63,844 nucleotides of DNA, from contig NZ_AOMB01000022.1 of assembly GCF_000336675.1 (NCBI RefSeq), positions 72,306 to 136,149 of the forward strand, written 5' to 3'. The notes beneath the pieces are model-generated. The model was not told where the DNA came from, made no database searches, and saw only the letters and a program-made list of their open reading frames with translations. The position numbers and the translations under genes are program-made. Shown one piece after another: positions 15,183-24,206 of the stretch. Positions within the stretch are counted from its first letter, which is position 1. Each line of letters opens with the position of its first letter. Source of the stretch: Halococcus hamelinensis 100A6. GTDB taxonomy: Archaea > Halobacteriota > Halobacteria > Halobacteriales > Halococcaceae.

Positions 15183-16895
15183 ATGGCACCGACCGACGGC
15201 ACCGCCGCTCGCCGGTCCGGTCGTCGCGTCGCTTCGGCCGTCGTCGCCATCGCCCTCCTCGGCCTCCTCGCACGGCTCGCCTTCCTCGGCGACCGAACCG
15301 CTCACTGGGACGAGGCCCGCGTCGCCTACTGGACGCTCCACTACCTCGATACGGGACTGTTCGAGTACCGGCCCATCATCCACGGGCCGTTCCTCCAGCA
15401 GGTCAACCGGGTCGTGTTCGCGGTTCTCGGCCCGAACGACTTCACGATGCGACTGGTCGTCGCGCTCCTCGGGGCCGGCCTTCCGCTCGTCGCGCTCTGT
15501 TTCCGTGAACGCCTCTCGGGGGTCGAAACCGTCGCGCTCGCCGGCTTCCTCGCGTTCGACCCGCTCGTGCTCTACTACTCGCGGTTCATGCGGAGCGACC
15601 TCCCGCTCGCGGCTTTCGCGCTCCTCGCGCTCGGCTGCTTCGTCCGCGCGCTCGACACCCGAAAGCCGCGCTACCTCCACGCCGGCGTGCTCGCGTTCGC
15701 GCTCGCGGTCACGACCAAGGAGTACGTCCTCGTCTACGTCGTGACGTGGCTCGGCGCGCTCGCCCTCCTCGTCGACCACCGACTGTTCGCTCGCGGCCTC
15801 CCCGACGACTGGCGAGGGCGGCTCCGCACCCGAACTCGAACGGTTCGACCGGCGCTCCGGCGCTGGCTTCCCCACCTCCTCGCGAGCCTCGTGGCGTTTC
15901 TCGTCGTCGTGGTCTCCTTCTACGCCCCGCGGACCGGCCCGAACGCCGGGCCGGGCTTCGACGACCTCCTCGCCGATCCGACGGTGCTGCCGGCGGTCGT
16001 CGGCGAGGCCACCCTGGGATCCTGGAACGCGTTCGTCTCGCTCTGGGTCGGGGGCGGCCATCAGGACCACGCCTACCTCCCGTTCCTCGGCAGCGCCGCC
16101 GAGACCCTCTTCGTCGGCTCGGGCGCGCTGGCGGTCCTCTCGGTCGTCGGTTTCCTCGTCGACCGCTACGCGGACGATGGCCCGCGCGACCTCGTGGCCT
16201 TCTGCTTCTACTGGGGGTTCGTCAGCGTGCTCGGCTACCCCATCATCGCCGACATCGCCGCGCCCTGGACCGTCCTTCACGCCGTGGTCCCGCTCGCGGT
16301 GCCGGCGGCGGTCGGGGCGGGCGCGCTCTATCGCCGGGGCTACGCCGCGCTCGCGACCGAGAACCGCCCCGCCGTCGCCGCGGTCGCGGTCGTCGGACTC
16401 CTCGTCGTGGCCCAGATCGGATTCGTCGCCACCACGAACGTCTACCTCGACGACCAGTCCGACGCCAATCCCCTGGTGCAGTACGCCCAGCCCGCCGACG
16501 ACCTCCATCCCGCACTCCGCGAGATGGCGTCGGTGAGCGCCACGCACTCGGGAACCGACGTCCTGCTCTACGGCGACTTCCTCGTGGCCAACACCACCGG
16601 AACCCGCGATCCCGGCTGTGCCGAGTGGTTCAACGTCCTCCCGCTGCCGTGGTACTTCGAGGCCGAGGACGTGAGCGTGGCGTGCGCTCGGGACGACGCG
16701 GCGTTCGAGTCGACGATGGACGGGGACGCACCGCCGGTCGTGGTGAGCCTCAGCTCGGACGCCGACTCGCTCGAACCCCGGCTCGCTGGCTACGAGGCCT
16801 ATCCCGCGGTCATCCGGACCCAGGACACGAGCCGGACCAACGTTACGGTCTTCGTCGACGGATCCACGGCGTCGAACGCGAGCGATACGCCTTAA
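15183..16895 (+). CDS. TIGR03663/Agl23-type multi-pass membrane glycosyltransferase-like protein
   Basis: The 570-residue protein has about eleven to twelve membrane helices. It resembles the archaeal TIGR03663 family, annotated as flippase activity-associated protein Agl23. The first outer loop has the acidic pair HWDEARVAYW (about residues 41-50), like GT-C/GT39 enzymes, and GPFLQQVNRVVF follows. RFMRSDLPLAAFALL near residue 138 is also family-like. The C-terminal 130 residues form a soluble extracytoplasmic domain with CAEWF and CARDD Cys. It may act in lipid-linked glycan transfer for protein glycosylation. Family call good, exact reaction unproven. Confidence 0.78.
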   Translation: MAPTDGTAARRSGRRVASAVVAIALLGLLARLAFLGDRTAHWDEARVAYWTLHYLDTGLFEYRPIIHGPFLQQVNRVVFAVLGPNDFTMRLVVALLGAGLPLVALCFRERLSGVETVALAGFLAFDPLVLYYSRFMRSDLPLAAFALLALGCFVRALDTRKPRYLHAGVLAFALAVTTKEYVLVYVVTWLGALALLVDHRLFARGLPDDWRGRLRTRTRTVRPALRRWLPHLLASLVAFLVVVVSFYAPRTGPNAGPGFDDLLADPTVLPAVVGEATLGSWNAFVSLWVGGGHQDHAYLPFLGSAAETLFVGSGALAVLSVVGFLVDRYADDGPRDLVAFCFYWGFVSVLGYPIIADIAAPWTVLHAVVPLAVPAAVGAGALYRRGYAALATENRPAVAAVAVVGLLVVAQIGFVATTNVYLDDQSDANPLVQYAQPADDLHPALREMASVSATHSGTDVLLYGDFLVANTTGTRDPGCAEWFNVLPLPWYFEAEDVSVACARDDAAFESTMDGDAPPVVVSLSSDADSLEPRLAGYEAYPAVIRTQDTSRTNVTVFVDGSTASNASDTP

Positions 16896-16919
16896 TCCCG
16901 CGCGGCGGAACCCGGAGCC

Positions 16920-18068
16920 ATGAAACTCAGCACCCCCGGTCCGGTGGTCGGCGTCGTCGGCGGCGGGCAGCTCGGACGGATGCTCGGCGAGGCCGCCGGC
17001 CCGCTCGGCGTGGAACTGATCGCGAGCGACCCGACGCCCGACCCGCCCGCGAGCCCCGCGGTGAGCGAGACCGTCGAGGGGGATTTCGACGACCCCGACA
17101 CCATCGACGGACTCGCCGAACGCGCCGACGTCCTGACCTACGAGATCGAACTCGCCGACCCCGACCGACTCGAACGCGCGAGCGAAAAGTACGATATACC
17201 TGTCCACCCCGCACCCGAGACCCTCCGGACGATCCAGGACAAACTCGCCCAGAAACGACGGCTCGGCGAGGCCGGTATTCCAGTGCCCGAGTTCCGTGCC
17301 GTCGAGAGCGCCGACGACCTCCGGGCGGCCCTCGACGACCTCGGCTACCCGGGGATGCTCAAGGCCCGCGAGGGAGGCTACGATGGACGTGGAAACGTCC
17401 CCGTCGACTCGCCCGAGGACGTGGACGAGTCGTTCGTGGCGATCGACGGCCCGGCGATGATAGAGGAACACGTCCCGTTCGACCGCGAACTCTCGGTGAT
17501 CGGGGTTCGAGGGGAAGACGAGCACCGGGTGTTCACCCCGGGCGAGAACGTCCACGAGGAGGAGATCCTCCGCGAGACGGTGATCCCGGCGCGGGTCTCC
17601 GACGAGGTCCGCGAGCGCGCGAAGTCGGTCGCGCGCGACGTGCTCGACTTCCTCGACGGACGCGGCGTGTTCGGTATCGAACTCTTCGAGACGGACGGGG
17701 AGATCTCGGTCAACGAGATCGCGCCCCGCCCGCACAACTCCGGACACTGGACGATCGAGGGCGCGCGGACCTCCCAGTTCGAACAGCACGTCAGGGCCGT
17801 GCTCGGCTGGCCGCTCGGCGCGACCGACCGCCGCGAGACGACGGTCATGAAGAACTTCCTGGGGGACGTCGAGGAGCCCCAACCCGCCGAACTCGACGGG
17901 ATCGAGGCAGTGCTCGAAGACCCCGCCGCGAACGTCCACTGGTACGGGAAACGCGAGGCGCGCCCGCTCCGGAAGATGGGGCACGTCACGCTGACCGACG
18001 GCGAGCGCTCGCCCGACGACCTGCTGGCCCACGCCCGCGACCTCGTGGGCTCGACGACGTTTCGCTGA
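16920..18068 (+). CDS. purK: 5-(carboxyamino)imidazole ribonucleotide synthase
   Basis: The 382-residue ATP-grasp enzyme carboxylates AIR with bicarbonate and ATP in purine synthesis; PurE then rearranges the product. The N-terminal GGGQLGRMLGEAA is the PurK signature. The ATP-grasp core spans about 100-290 (KAREGGYDGRGN, EEHVPFDRELSV, then NEIAPRPHNSGHW near residue 265). It lies upstream of purE with a Nudix gene in between, all on the same strand with gaps of 41 and 59 bp, so the three are likely one unit. Confidence 0.94.
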   Translation: MKLSTPGPVVGVVGGGQLGRMLGEAAGPLGVELIASDPTPDPPASPAVSETVEGDFDDPDTIDGLAERADVLTYEIELADPDRLERASEKYDIPVHPAPETLRTIQDKLAQKRRLGEAGIPVPEFRAVESADDLRAALDDLGYPGMLKAREGGYDGRGNVPVDSPEDVDESFVAIDGPAMIEEHVPFDRELSVIGVRGEDEHRVFTPGENVHEEEILRETVIPARVSDEVRERAKSVARDVLDFLDGRGVFGIELFETDGEISVNEIAPRPHNSGHWTIEGARTSQFEQHVRAVLGWPLGATDRRETTVMKNFLGDVEEPQPAELDGIEAVLEDPAANVHWYGKREARPLRKMGHVTLTDGERSPDDLLAHARDLVGSTTFR

Positions 18069-18109
18069 GTCGCGCAAGGGTTAATCCCGCATCGCGACGA
18101 GTGCGTCGT

Positions 18110-18700
18110 ATGGCCCGGCGAGACGTGAACCGCGACGAGATCGAGCGTCGGTGCGACCGCCTCACCGAGCGGTTCGGCGACGCACCCGTGATCGAGCGTC
18201 GCGACACGCCGGCGGCCGACGTGTTCGAAGAGTGGATCGAACTATCCGAGACCGGCTACATCGGGAGCGCGTACGCCCTCGTCAGGCGACCGCCCGAGAG
18301 GCTCCCCTCGCTCACGGAATCGATGGCGGTGGACGGCGAGGAGGAAGAGCGCGTGCTGTTGATACTCGGTCGCGGCGGATCGGACTGGGGCGTTCCGGGT
18401 GGCGGCCAGGAGGACGACGAGACGATGGCGGAAACCGTCCGGCGGGAAGTCGCGGAGGAGGTCGGTATCGACATCTCCCTCACCGGGATCGGTCACATGC
18501 GCCACGAGGTCAGCACGTGTGAGGGGTACGACGAACGACTTCACGTCCTCCGGGTGTTCTTTCGAGCCGACTACGTCGACGGGTCGATAGCGATCCAGCC
18601 CGGCGAACTGAACGGCGCGGTGTGGTTCGCCGACCCGCCGGAACCGGAACGGCTGTCGCCCTCGACACGACGGTTGCTCGACGGCTGGCGAACGGAGTAA
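18110..18700 (+). CDS. Nudix hydrolase
   Basis: The 196-residue protein contains a complete Nudix box G-x5-E-x7-R-E-V-A-E-E-V-G-I from Gly98 to Ile120 (E104, R112, E113, E116, E117), which binds divalent metal and hydrolyses a nucleoside-diphosphate linkage. The N-terminal 60 residues are a helical extension seen in haloarchaeal members. It sits between purK and purE, so a housecleaning role on purine nucleotides is tempting, but the substrate cannot be inferred. ATG 18110 gives the conserved start. Confidence 0.88.
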   Translation: MARRDVNRDEIERRCDRLTERFGDAPVIERRDTPAADVFEEWIELSETGYIGSAYALVRRPPERLPSLTESMAVDGEEEERVLLILGRGGSDWGVPGGGQEDDETMAETVRREVAEEVGIDISLTGIGHMRHEVSTCEGYDERLHVLRVFFRADYVDGSIAIQPGELNGAVWFADPPEPERLSPSTRRLLDGWRTE

Positions 18701-18759
18701 CGTACCGTCGGACGTCCCGCGACCACAACGGCGAAGGGCCACCGACCGCATCCCCTCGC

Positions 18760-19374
18760 ATGGCCGACGACATCGATTCGCTGATCGACGAGCTACACGC
18801 CGAAGCCGACGAGGACCGCTCCGACGCGGAGACGCCCGACGTGGGCATCGTGATGGGTTCCGATTCGGACCTCGATACGATGGCCGGGGCCTACGAGGCG
18901 CTCTCGGAGCTTGGGTTCGAGGAAGTCACCGTCGATGGCTCCCCCGAGGGCCGATTCACCTTCGAGAGCTACGTGGTCTCGGCCCATCGAACGCCTGAAC
19001 TGATGTACGCCTACGGCGAGACCGCCGCCGACCGCGGGCTCTCGGTCATCATCGCGGGCGCGGGTGGGAAATCCGCGGACCTCCCGAACATGACCGCCTC
19101 GATCGCGTTTCCGGTGCCCGTGATCGGAGTCCCGGTCCAGGAGAAGTCCGTCGATTCGGTGATCGGGATGCCGACCGGCGCGCCGATCGTCGCGGTCGAC
19201 GCCGGGAAGTCCTACAACGCGGGCCTCTCGGCGGTCCAGATCCTCGCGAGCGAACACGACGAGTTGGCCGAACGCCTGGTCGAGTACCACGACGGGCTCG
19301 TGAGCGGGGTCGCGGACGTCTCGCGGGCGCTCCACGACCGGGGGATCGAGGGGTTCCGCGAGCGCGACGGATAG
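18760..19374 (+). CDS. purE: N5-carboxyaminoimidazole ribonucleotide mutase
   Basis: The 204-residue protein rearranges N5-CAIR to CAIR in purine synthesis. GIVMGSDSDLDTM (about residues 29-41) binds the phosphate, and SAHRTPELM near residue 76 carries the catalytic His. AGAGGKSADLPNMTAS and the VIGVPV segment follow as usual. An acidic 27-residue N-terminal extension precedes the domain, as is common in haloarchaea. ATG 18760 is the first start after the Nudix gene. Class I (PurK-dependent) activity is expected because purK is two genes upstream. Confidence 0.93.
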   Translation: MADDIDSLIDELHAEADEDRSDAETPDVGIVMGSDSDLDTMAGAYEALSELGFEEVTVDGSPEGRFTFESYVVSAHRTPELMYAYGETAADRGLSVIIAGAGGKSADLPNMTASIAFPVPVIGVPVQEKSVDSVIGMPTGAPIVAVDAGKSYNAGLSAVQILASEHDELAERLVEYHDGLVSGVADVSRALHDRGIEGFRERDG

Positions 19375-19433
19375 CCGGTCGAACGTGGGATGCGACCGGG
19401 TTTCGGGCCGACATCGGTGGGAAAGAATCAATC

Positions 19434-19440
19434 CTTATAT
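19434..19440 (+). promoter_or_regulatory. TATA-like box of the nuo operon
   Basis: CTTATAT (19434-19440) in an AT-rich patch lies 40 bp before nuoA, which predicts a short leader of about 13 nt. It is the only TATA-like element in the 102-bp gap between purE and nuoA. Confidence 0.5.
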
Positions 19441-19476
19441 GAGTGGGTTCCCAAGCCCGAACACGAGACAGACCAC

Positions 19477-19881
19477 ATGAATCAATGGATAGCCGTCGGG
19501 GCGCTGGCGCTGGTCGCGATCGCCATCCCGCTGTCGTTCATCGCGATCTCGAGCCTGTTGCGACCAAGCGTTCCCGAACAAGGAAAGACCGCGGTCTACG
19601 AGTCGGGCGAGGTCCCGACCGGCGACACCCGGATCCGGTTCAACATCCAGTACTACATGGTCGCGTTGTTGTTCCTCGTCTTCGACATCGAGACGGTCCT
19701 GATCTTCCCCTGGACCGTCATCTACCGCGACGCGGTCGCGGAGTTCGGGCTGGCCTCGGCGCTCGGCCCGATGCTGGTGTTCATCGCGGTGCTCGTGCTC
19801 GGGCTCGCGTGGGCGTGGCGCAACGGCGCGGTCGAGTGGGTCCGTAACGAGCAGCCGAACACCCAACGGACACGACAATGA
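19477..19881 (+). CDS. nuoA: NADH-quinone oxidoreductase-like subunit A
   Basis: The 134-residue membrane protein has three helices (about 7-27, 64-84, 91-116). It carries NuoA signatures: YESGEVPTG with the loop between helices 1 and 2, RFNIQYYMVALLFLVFDIE (57-75) and IFPW. NuoA sits at the junction of the membrane and connecting arms of complex I. It is the first gene of nuoABCDHI and overlaps nuoB by 4 nt. ATG 19477 fits the family start. Confidence 0.93.
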   Translation: MNQWIAVGALALVAIAIPLSFIAISSLLRPSVPEQGKTAVYESGEVPTGDTRIRFNIQYYMVALLFLVFDIETVLIFPWTVIYRDAVAEFGLASALGPMLVFIAVLVLGLAWAWRNGAVEWVRNEQPNTQRTRQ

Positions 19882-20570
19882 GTAGCGACAACCAGACCTC
19901 GACGCCGGACGCACAGACGACCCAGGAGGCGCGGATGGGTGGCGGCACCGACGACCGATTCAACTCCAAACTCCGCGAGACGTTCGGTGCCTCGCCGTTC
20001 ATCCTCACGAAGTTCGACTCGTTCATGAACTGGGTGCGCGGCTCCTCGATGTTCATGCTCCAGTTCGGCATCGCCTGCTGTAGCATCGAGATGATGCACA
20101 CCTACGCCGTGAAACACGACCTCGACCGGTTCGGCTCGGGCGTGCCGCGGGCCTCGCCGCGCCAGGCCGACGTCATCATCGTCCCCGGGACGATCGTCTC
20201 GAAGTTCGCCCCCCGGATGAAGCGGGTCTACGACCAGATGCCCGAACCCAAGTTCGTGGTCTCGATGGGCTCGTGTACGATCTCGGGTGGCCCGTTCCAG
20301 CAGGGCTACAACGTCGTCAAGGGCGCAGAACAGGTCATTCCCGTGGACATCCACGTTCCCGGCTGCCCGCCGCGCCCGGAAGCGCTGGTCTACGGCGTCG
20401 CCAAGCTCCAGGAACGCATCACGAACGGCGAGTCCGCGCCGGTGACGGTGAAACCCTACGAGCTCGAACGGTTCGGCGACCTCGAACGCGACGAGCTCAT
20501 CCAGAAGCTCGCGGACGACATCGACGAGGAGACCCTCGTCATGCGGTACAACTGGGCTGATTCGCCATGA
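19878..20570 (+). CDS. nuoB: NADH-quinone oxidoreductase-like subunit B
   Basis: The 230-residue protein binds the terminal [4Fe-4S] cluster N2, which passes electrons to quinone. Ligands are Cys67 and Cys68 (GIACCSIEMM), Cys133 (MGSCTISGG) and Cys163 (VPGCPPRPE). An acidic 25-residue N-terminal extension and a 40-residue acidic C-terminal tail are haloarchaeal features. It overlaps nuoA and nuoCD by 4 nt each (ATGA), indicating tight translational coupling. Confidence 0.95.
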   Translation: MSSDNQTSTPDAQTTQEARMGGGTDDRFNSKLRETFGASPFILTKFDSFMNWVRGSSMFMLQFGIACCSIEMMHTYAVKHDLDRFGSGVPRASPRQADVIIVPGTIVSKFAPRMKRVYDQMPEPKFVVSMGSCTISGGPFQQGYNVVKGAEQVIPVDIHVPGCPPRPEALVYGVAKLQERITNGESAPVTVKPYELERFGDLERDELIQKLADDIDEETLVMRYNWADSP

Positions 20571-22240
20571 GCTTGGAGAAGCCAAAACAGTCGAGCCACG
20601 TCGGCGCGACCGAGGACGGCCTCGATTACGACGCGCTCGCGGACCTCCTCGGCGACACGGTCGTCAGTCGAGAGAGCCACCTGAACGCGGACGCGTTCGT
20701 GATCCGACCCGACGAGGTCCAGAGCGCGCTGTTCGCGCTCCGGGACGAGGCGGGCTTCGACCACCTCTCGAACGTCACGGCCCAGGAGTACGCCGACCGC
20801 TACGAGAGCATCTACCACCTGAAGAAGTTCGCCGACCCCACCCAGGAGGTCTCGGTGGTGGTGCCCGCGGCGAAGGACGACCCCGTGAGTCAGACCGCGG
20901 TGCCGGTCTACGCGGGCGCGGACTGGCACGAGCGCGAGGCCTACGACCTCGTAGGTATCCGCTACGAGGGCCACCCCGACCTCCGGCGGATCCTGCTCCC
21001 CGAAACCTGGCAGGGTCACCCGCTGGGACTCGATTACGACCAGGACGAACCCCAGGTCGTCACCCTCGAATCCCACGCCAACCCGCTGGAGGAGGACCAT
21101 CGCGAGGACGGCGCGGACACGATGTTCCTCAACATCGGGCCCCACCACCCCGCGACCCACGGCGTGCTCCACATCAAAACCGTTCTCTCGGGCGAGCAGG
21201 TCGCCCACGTCGAGCCCGACATCGGCTACCTCCACCGCTGTGAGGAACAGATGTGTCAGAACGGCACCTACCGCCACCAGATAATGCCCTACCCCGACCG
21301 GTGGGACTACGTCTCCGCCGGGCTCCTCAACGAGTGGGCTTACGCGCGAACCGCCGAGGACCTCGCCGGTCTGGAGGTCCCGGAGTACGCCCAGGTCATC
21401 CGGACGATGGGCGCGGAGCTCTGTCGGATCGCGGCCCACCTCCTCGCGCTCGGGACGTTCGCACTCGACGTCTACGGGGAGTTCACCGCGACCTTCATGT
21501 ACGCCTTCCGCGACCGCGAGGTCGTCGAGGGGATCCTCGAGGACCTCACGGGACAGCGCCTGATGTTCAACTACTTCCGGCTCGGCGGGGTCGCGTGGGA
21601 CCTCCCCGAACCCCGCGAGGAGTTCTTCGAGAAGGTCCGGGACTTCCTCGACGGGATGCCCGCGAAGCTCGACGAGTACCACGACCTCATCACCTCGAAC
21701 GAGCTGTTCCAGCTCCGGTGTGTCGACACCGGGGTGCTCGACACCGAGACCGCGAAACAGTACGGCGCGACCGGGCCGGTGGGCCGCGCCTCGGGTGTGG
21801 ACTTCGACGTCCGACGTGACGACCCCTACGGCTACTACCCCGAACTCGACTGGGACGTCATCACCGCCACCGAGGGCGACAACTACGCCCGCGTGCTCTG
21901 TCGGATGCAGGAGGTCGAGCAGTCGGCGCGGATCATCGGACAGTGTGTCAGCCTCCTCGAAGACTGGCCCGAGGACGACCGCGAGGTTCAATCGAACGTG
22001 CCGCGAACCCTCCGGCCCGACGAGGACACCGAGATCTACCGCTCGGTCGAGGGCGCGAAGGGCGAACTCGGGATCTACATCCGCGCGGATGGCACCGACA
22101 AACCCGCTCGATTCAAGATCCGGAGTCCGTGCTTTTCGAACCTCCAGACCCTGCCCGCGATGGCCGAGGGCGGCTACGTCCCCGACCTGATCGCGGCGCT
22201 GGCGAGCATCGACGTCGTGCTCGGCGAGGTCGATAGATGA
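20567..22240 (+). CDS. nuoCD: NADH-quinone oxidoreductase-like subunit C/D fusion
   Basis: The 557-residue protein fuses NuoC (about residues 40-165, with HEREAYDLVGIRYEGHPDLR) to NuoD (about 185-557, starting MFLNIGPHHPATHG). NuoD has the quinone-site HHPATHG loop, CEEQMCQNGTYR and the closing SPCFSNLQTLP...DLIAALASIDVVLGEVDR region. The fused form is usual in haloarchaea. It bridges NuoB and NuoI in the connecting arm. It overlaps nuoB and nuoH by 4 nt. Confidence 0.95.
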   Translation: MSLEKPKQSSHVGATEDGLDYDALADLLGDTVVSRESHLNADAFVIRPDEVQSALFALRDEAGFDHLSNVTAQEYADRYESIYHLKKFADPTQEVSVVVPAAKDDPVSQTAVPVYAGADWHEREAYDLVGIRYEGHPDLRRILLPETWQGHPLGLDYDQDEPQVVTLESHANPLEEDHREDGADTMFLNIGPHHPATHGVLHIKTVLSGEQVAHVEPDIGYLHRCEEQMCQNGTYRHQIMPYPDRWDYVSAGLLNEWAYARTAEDLAGLEVPEYAQVIRTMGAELCRIAAHLLALGTFALDVYGEFTATFMYAFRDREVVEGILEDLTGQRLMFNYFRLGGVAWDLPEPREEFFEKVRDFLDGMPAKLDEYHDLITSNELFQLRCVDTGVLDTETAKQYGATGPVGRASGVDFDVRRDDPYGYYPELDWDVITATEGDNYARVLCRMQEVEQSARIIGQCVSLLEDWPEDDREVQSNVPRTLRPDEDTEIYRSVEGAKGELGIYIRADGTDKPARFKIRSPCFSNLQTLPAMAEGGYVPDLIAALASIDVVLGEVDR

Positions 22241-23370
22241 GATCCGGTGTACTCCTCCAGCAGGGCAACGCGACCAACGCCACGAACGCGACGAACGCCT
22301 CCGCGGGCGCGAGCGGTGGCGGCACGACGTTCCCCGAACTCCTGAGTCAGACCCTGGGTTTCGGTCCCAACCCCGACCCCGGTCTCCAGTTCCTCTTCGG
22401 GCTGGTCGGCGCAGCGCTGATCTCGGTGCTCTTCCTCTCGATCGTCGCGGTCGCGGGGATCTGGGGCAAACGGAAGATCACCGCGGCGTTCACCGACCGG
22501 ATCGCGGTCAACCGAGTGGGTCCGTTCGGCCTCCTGATCGTGGTCGCCGACGCGGTCCGACTCCTCTCGAAGGAGGTCATCATCCCCGACGACGCCGACC
22601 GACCGGGGTTCGACATCGGGCCGATGATCGTGCCGTTCTCGGCGATCCTCGGCTTCGCGGTGATCCCGCTCGGCACCAACCTCCAGCTCGCCGACCCCGA
22701 GACGGGCTTCGTCTTCGTCTTCGCCGCCTCGTCGCTCGCCTCGCTCGGCCTCCTGCTCTCGGGCTACTCCTCGAACAACAAGTACTCGCTTCTCGGCGGC
22801 CTCCGCGCGCTCGCCCAGAACCTCGCCTACGAGATCCCGCTCGTGGTGACGGCGGCCTCGGTGGTGCTGTTCGCCGGCACCCTCCAGATGAGCGAGGTGG
22901 TCGCCGCACAGGCCGAGCCGCTGTTCACGGTCGCCGGGGTCTCGATCCCGTCGTGGTTCGCGTTCGTGAACCCCTTCGCGTTCGTGCTGTTCATGATCTC
23001 GAACCTCGCCGAAGTCGGCCGGAACCCCTTCGACACGCCGGAAGCGCCCGGCGAGCTCGTCGCGGGGTTCATGACGGAGTACTCGGGCGCGTACTTCGTC
23101 CTGCTCTACCTCGGCGAGTTCCTCCACATCTTCCTCGGCGGGGCCATCGTGGCGACGCTGTTCCTCGGTGGACCCGCCGGGCCGGTGCTGCCGGGCATCG
23201 TCTGGATGCTGATCAAGATCCTCGCGGTCTATCTGTTCACCCAGTGGATGCGCTCGGCCATCCCCCGGATCCGGATCGACCAGCTGATCCAGATCGGCTG
23301 GAAGGGACTGCTCGTGATGAGTTTCGCCAACCTCGTGCTCACGGCCGTTATCGTGGGACTGATCGCCTAA
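22237..23370 (+). CDS. nuoH: NADH-quinone oxidoreductase-like subunit H
   Basis: The 377-residue membrane protein has about eight helices and anchors the quinone chamber. Signatures are IAVNRVGPFGLLIVVADAVRLL (about 88-109), the acidic loop AEVGRNPFDTPEAPGELVAG (about 258-277) and EYSGAYFVLLYLGEF. A short Asn/Thr/Gly-rich N-terminus precedes helix 1. It overlaps nuoCD by 4 nt and is followed 15 bp later by nuoI. Confidence 0.94.
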   Translation: MRSGVLLQQGNATNATNATNASAGASGGGTTFPELLSQTLGFGPNPDPGLQFLFGLVGAALISVLFLSIVAVAGIWGKRKITAAFTDRIAVNRVGPFGLLIVVADAVRLLSKEVIIPDDADRPGFDIGPMIVPFSAILGFAVIPLGTNLQLADPETGFVFVFAASSLASLGLLLSGYSSNNKYSLLGGLRALAQNLAYEIPLVVTAASVVLFAGTLQMSEVVAAQAEPLFTVAGVSIPSWFAFVNPFAFVLFMISNLAEVGRNPFDTPEAPGELVAGFMTEYSGAYFVLLYLGEFLHIFLGGAIVATLFLGGPAGPVLPGIVWMLIKILAVYLFTQWMRSAIPRIRIDQLIQIGWKGLLVMSFANLVLTAVIVGLIA

Positions 23371-23385
23371 CCCGGAGACCAACAC

Positions 23386-23847
23386 ATGATAGGAGTCCTC
23401 AAATCGATGGCAACGACGATGAAACACGCGCTCGACGGCGAGACCTTCACCGTCGAGTACCCGGACGTCCCGCCCGAGGTCAGCCCGCGCTTTCGCGGGA
23501 TCCACAAGTTCAGTCAGGAACGGTGTATCTGGTGTCGCCAGTGCGAGAAGGTCTGTCCCAACGACACGATCCAGATCGTCCAAGACGACCAGCGAAACGG
23601 CGAGCAGTACAACCTCCACATCGGCCAGTGCATCTACTGCCGGCTCTGTGAGGAGGTCTGTCCCGTCGACGCGATCATCCTGACCCAGAACTTCGAGTTC
23701 ACCGGGGACACCAAGGACGACCTCGCGCTCAACAAGGAGCAACTGAAGAACGTGCCGTGGTACAAGGACATCGACCCGCTCGAATCCCGCGAACCGGACC
23801 GTGGGGTCTGGATCGGCGACGGCGACGGCGAAGTCGATTACCAGTAG
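23386..23847 (+). CDS. nuoI: NADH-quinone oxidoreductase-like subunit I
   Basis: The 153-residue protein has two complete [4Fe-4S] ferredoxin motifs: Cys47, 50, 53, 57 (CIWCRQCEKVCP) and Cys82, 85, 88, 92 (CIYCRLCEEVCP). It relays electrons to NuoB. It is the last recognisable nuo gene here. In other haloarchaea nuoJ, K, L, M and N follow, but here they do not. The last 83 bp of the gene (23765-23847) recur as a diverged copy at 24041-24123. Confidence 0.95.
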   Translation: MIGVLKSMATTMKHALDGETFTVEYPDVPPEVSPRFRGIHKFSQERCIWCRQCEKVCPNDTIQIVQDDQRNGEQYNLHIGQCIYCRLCEEVCPVDAIILTQNFEFTGDTKDDLALNKEQLKNVPWYKDIDPLESREPDRGVWIGDGDGEVDYQ

Positions 23848-23948
23848 CCCTCGGCGGACACTGCGGACTCGAACTGACCAAGACCTCGATGCGAACGGGC
23901 TCCAGACCCGTGAGCACCCGAGTCGTTTCACCGTCCAAACGAAGGGAG

Positions 23949-24037
23949 GCGGTCTTTTTCATCCACGTTTTTGCCGTGAGCGGTTTCGAAGCGAGCGGAC
24001 GCGAGCGAGAGATCCCGAACGGGAAAAAGGTGGGATC
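23949..24037 (+). repeat. Dispersed non-coding element, copy B (partial)
   Basis: The 389-bp gap 23848-24236 has no gene. This part reads GGTCTTTTTCATCCACG, TTTTTGCC, GAGCGGTTTCGAAGCGAGCGG and ends GGGAAAAAGGTGGG. These match the distal blocks of the elements at 34925-35112 and 10276-10560. The T-runs just after nuoI could also end transcription of the nuo operon. The element sits exactly between the two copies of the nuoI 3' end. Confidence 0.55.
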
Positions 24038-24040
24038 GCG

Positions 24041-24123
24041 AGGACATCGACCCGCTCGAATCCCGTGAACCCGACCGTGGGGCCCGAATCGGTGACGGCG
24101 ACGGCGAAGTCGACTACCAGTGA
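24041..24123 (+). pseudogene. Diverged copy of the nuoI 3' end
   Basis: These 83 bp match 23765-23847, the end of nuoI, with 9 differences and no gaps (about 89% identity). The frame still reads IDPLESREPDRG, then ARIGDGDGEVDYQ and a stop (TGA instead of TAG). Several changes are synonymous, so the copy diverged as coding sequence rather than by random decay. There is no start or ferredoxin domain. It is a gene remnant left by recombination or a second nuoI allele, not a functional gene. Confidence 0.85.
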
Positions 24124-24199
24124 TCCACCCGAGCGATATCGATTCGAGGCTACGACTAAATTCCTGCCCGGAGCACCTCTCAAATGAACGGAGATAGAG

Positions 24200-24206
24200 T
24201 TATATA
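24200..24206 (+). promoter_or_regulatory. TATA-like box of the HTH gene
   Basis: TTATATA (24200-24206) lies about 34 bp before ATG 24237, predicting a very short leader. The flanking sequence is AT-rich against a GC-rich background. Confidence 0.55.

Noticed and set aside
15156..18077. A 973-residue open frame on the minus strand
   Set aside because: It covers the shadows of the Agl23-type gene and purK and has no recognisable domain.
24041..24123. A second nuoI gene
   Set aside because: Only the last 83 bp of the gene are present; there is no start or ferredoxin domain, so it is a remnant.
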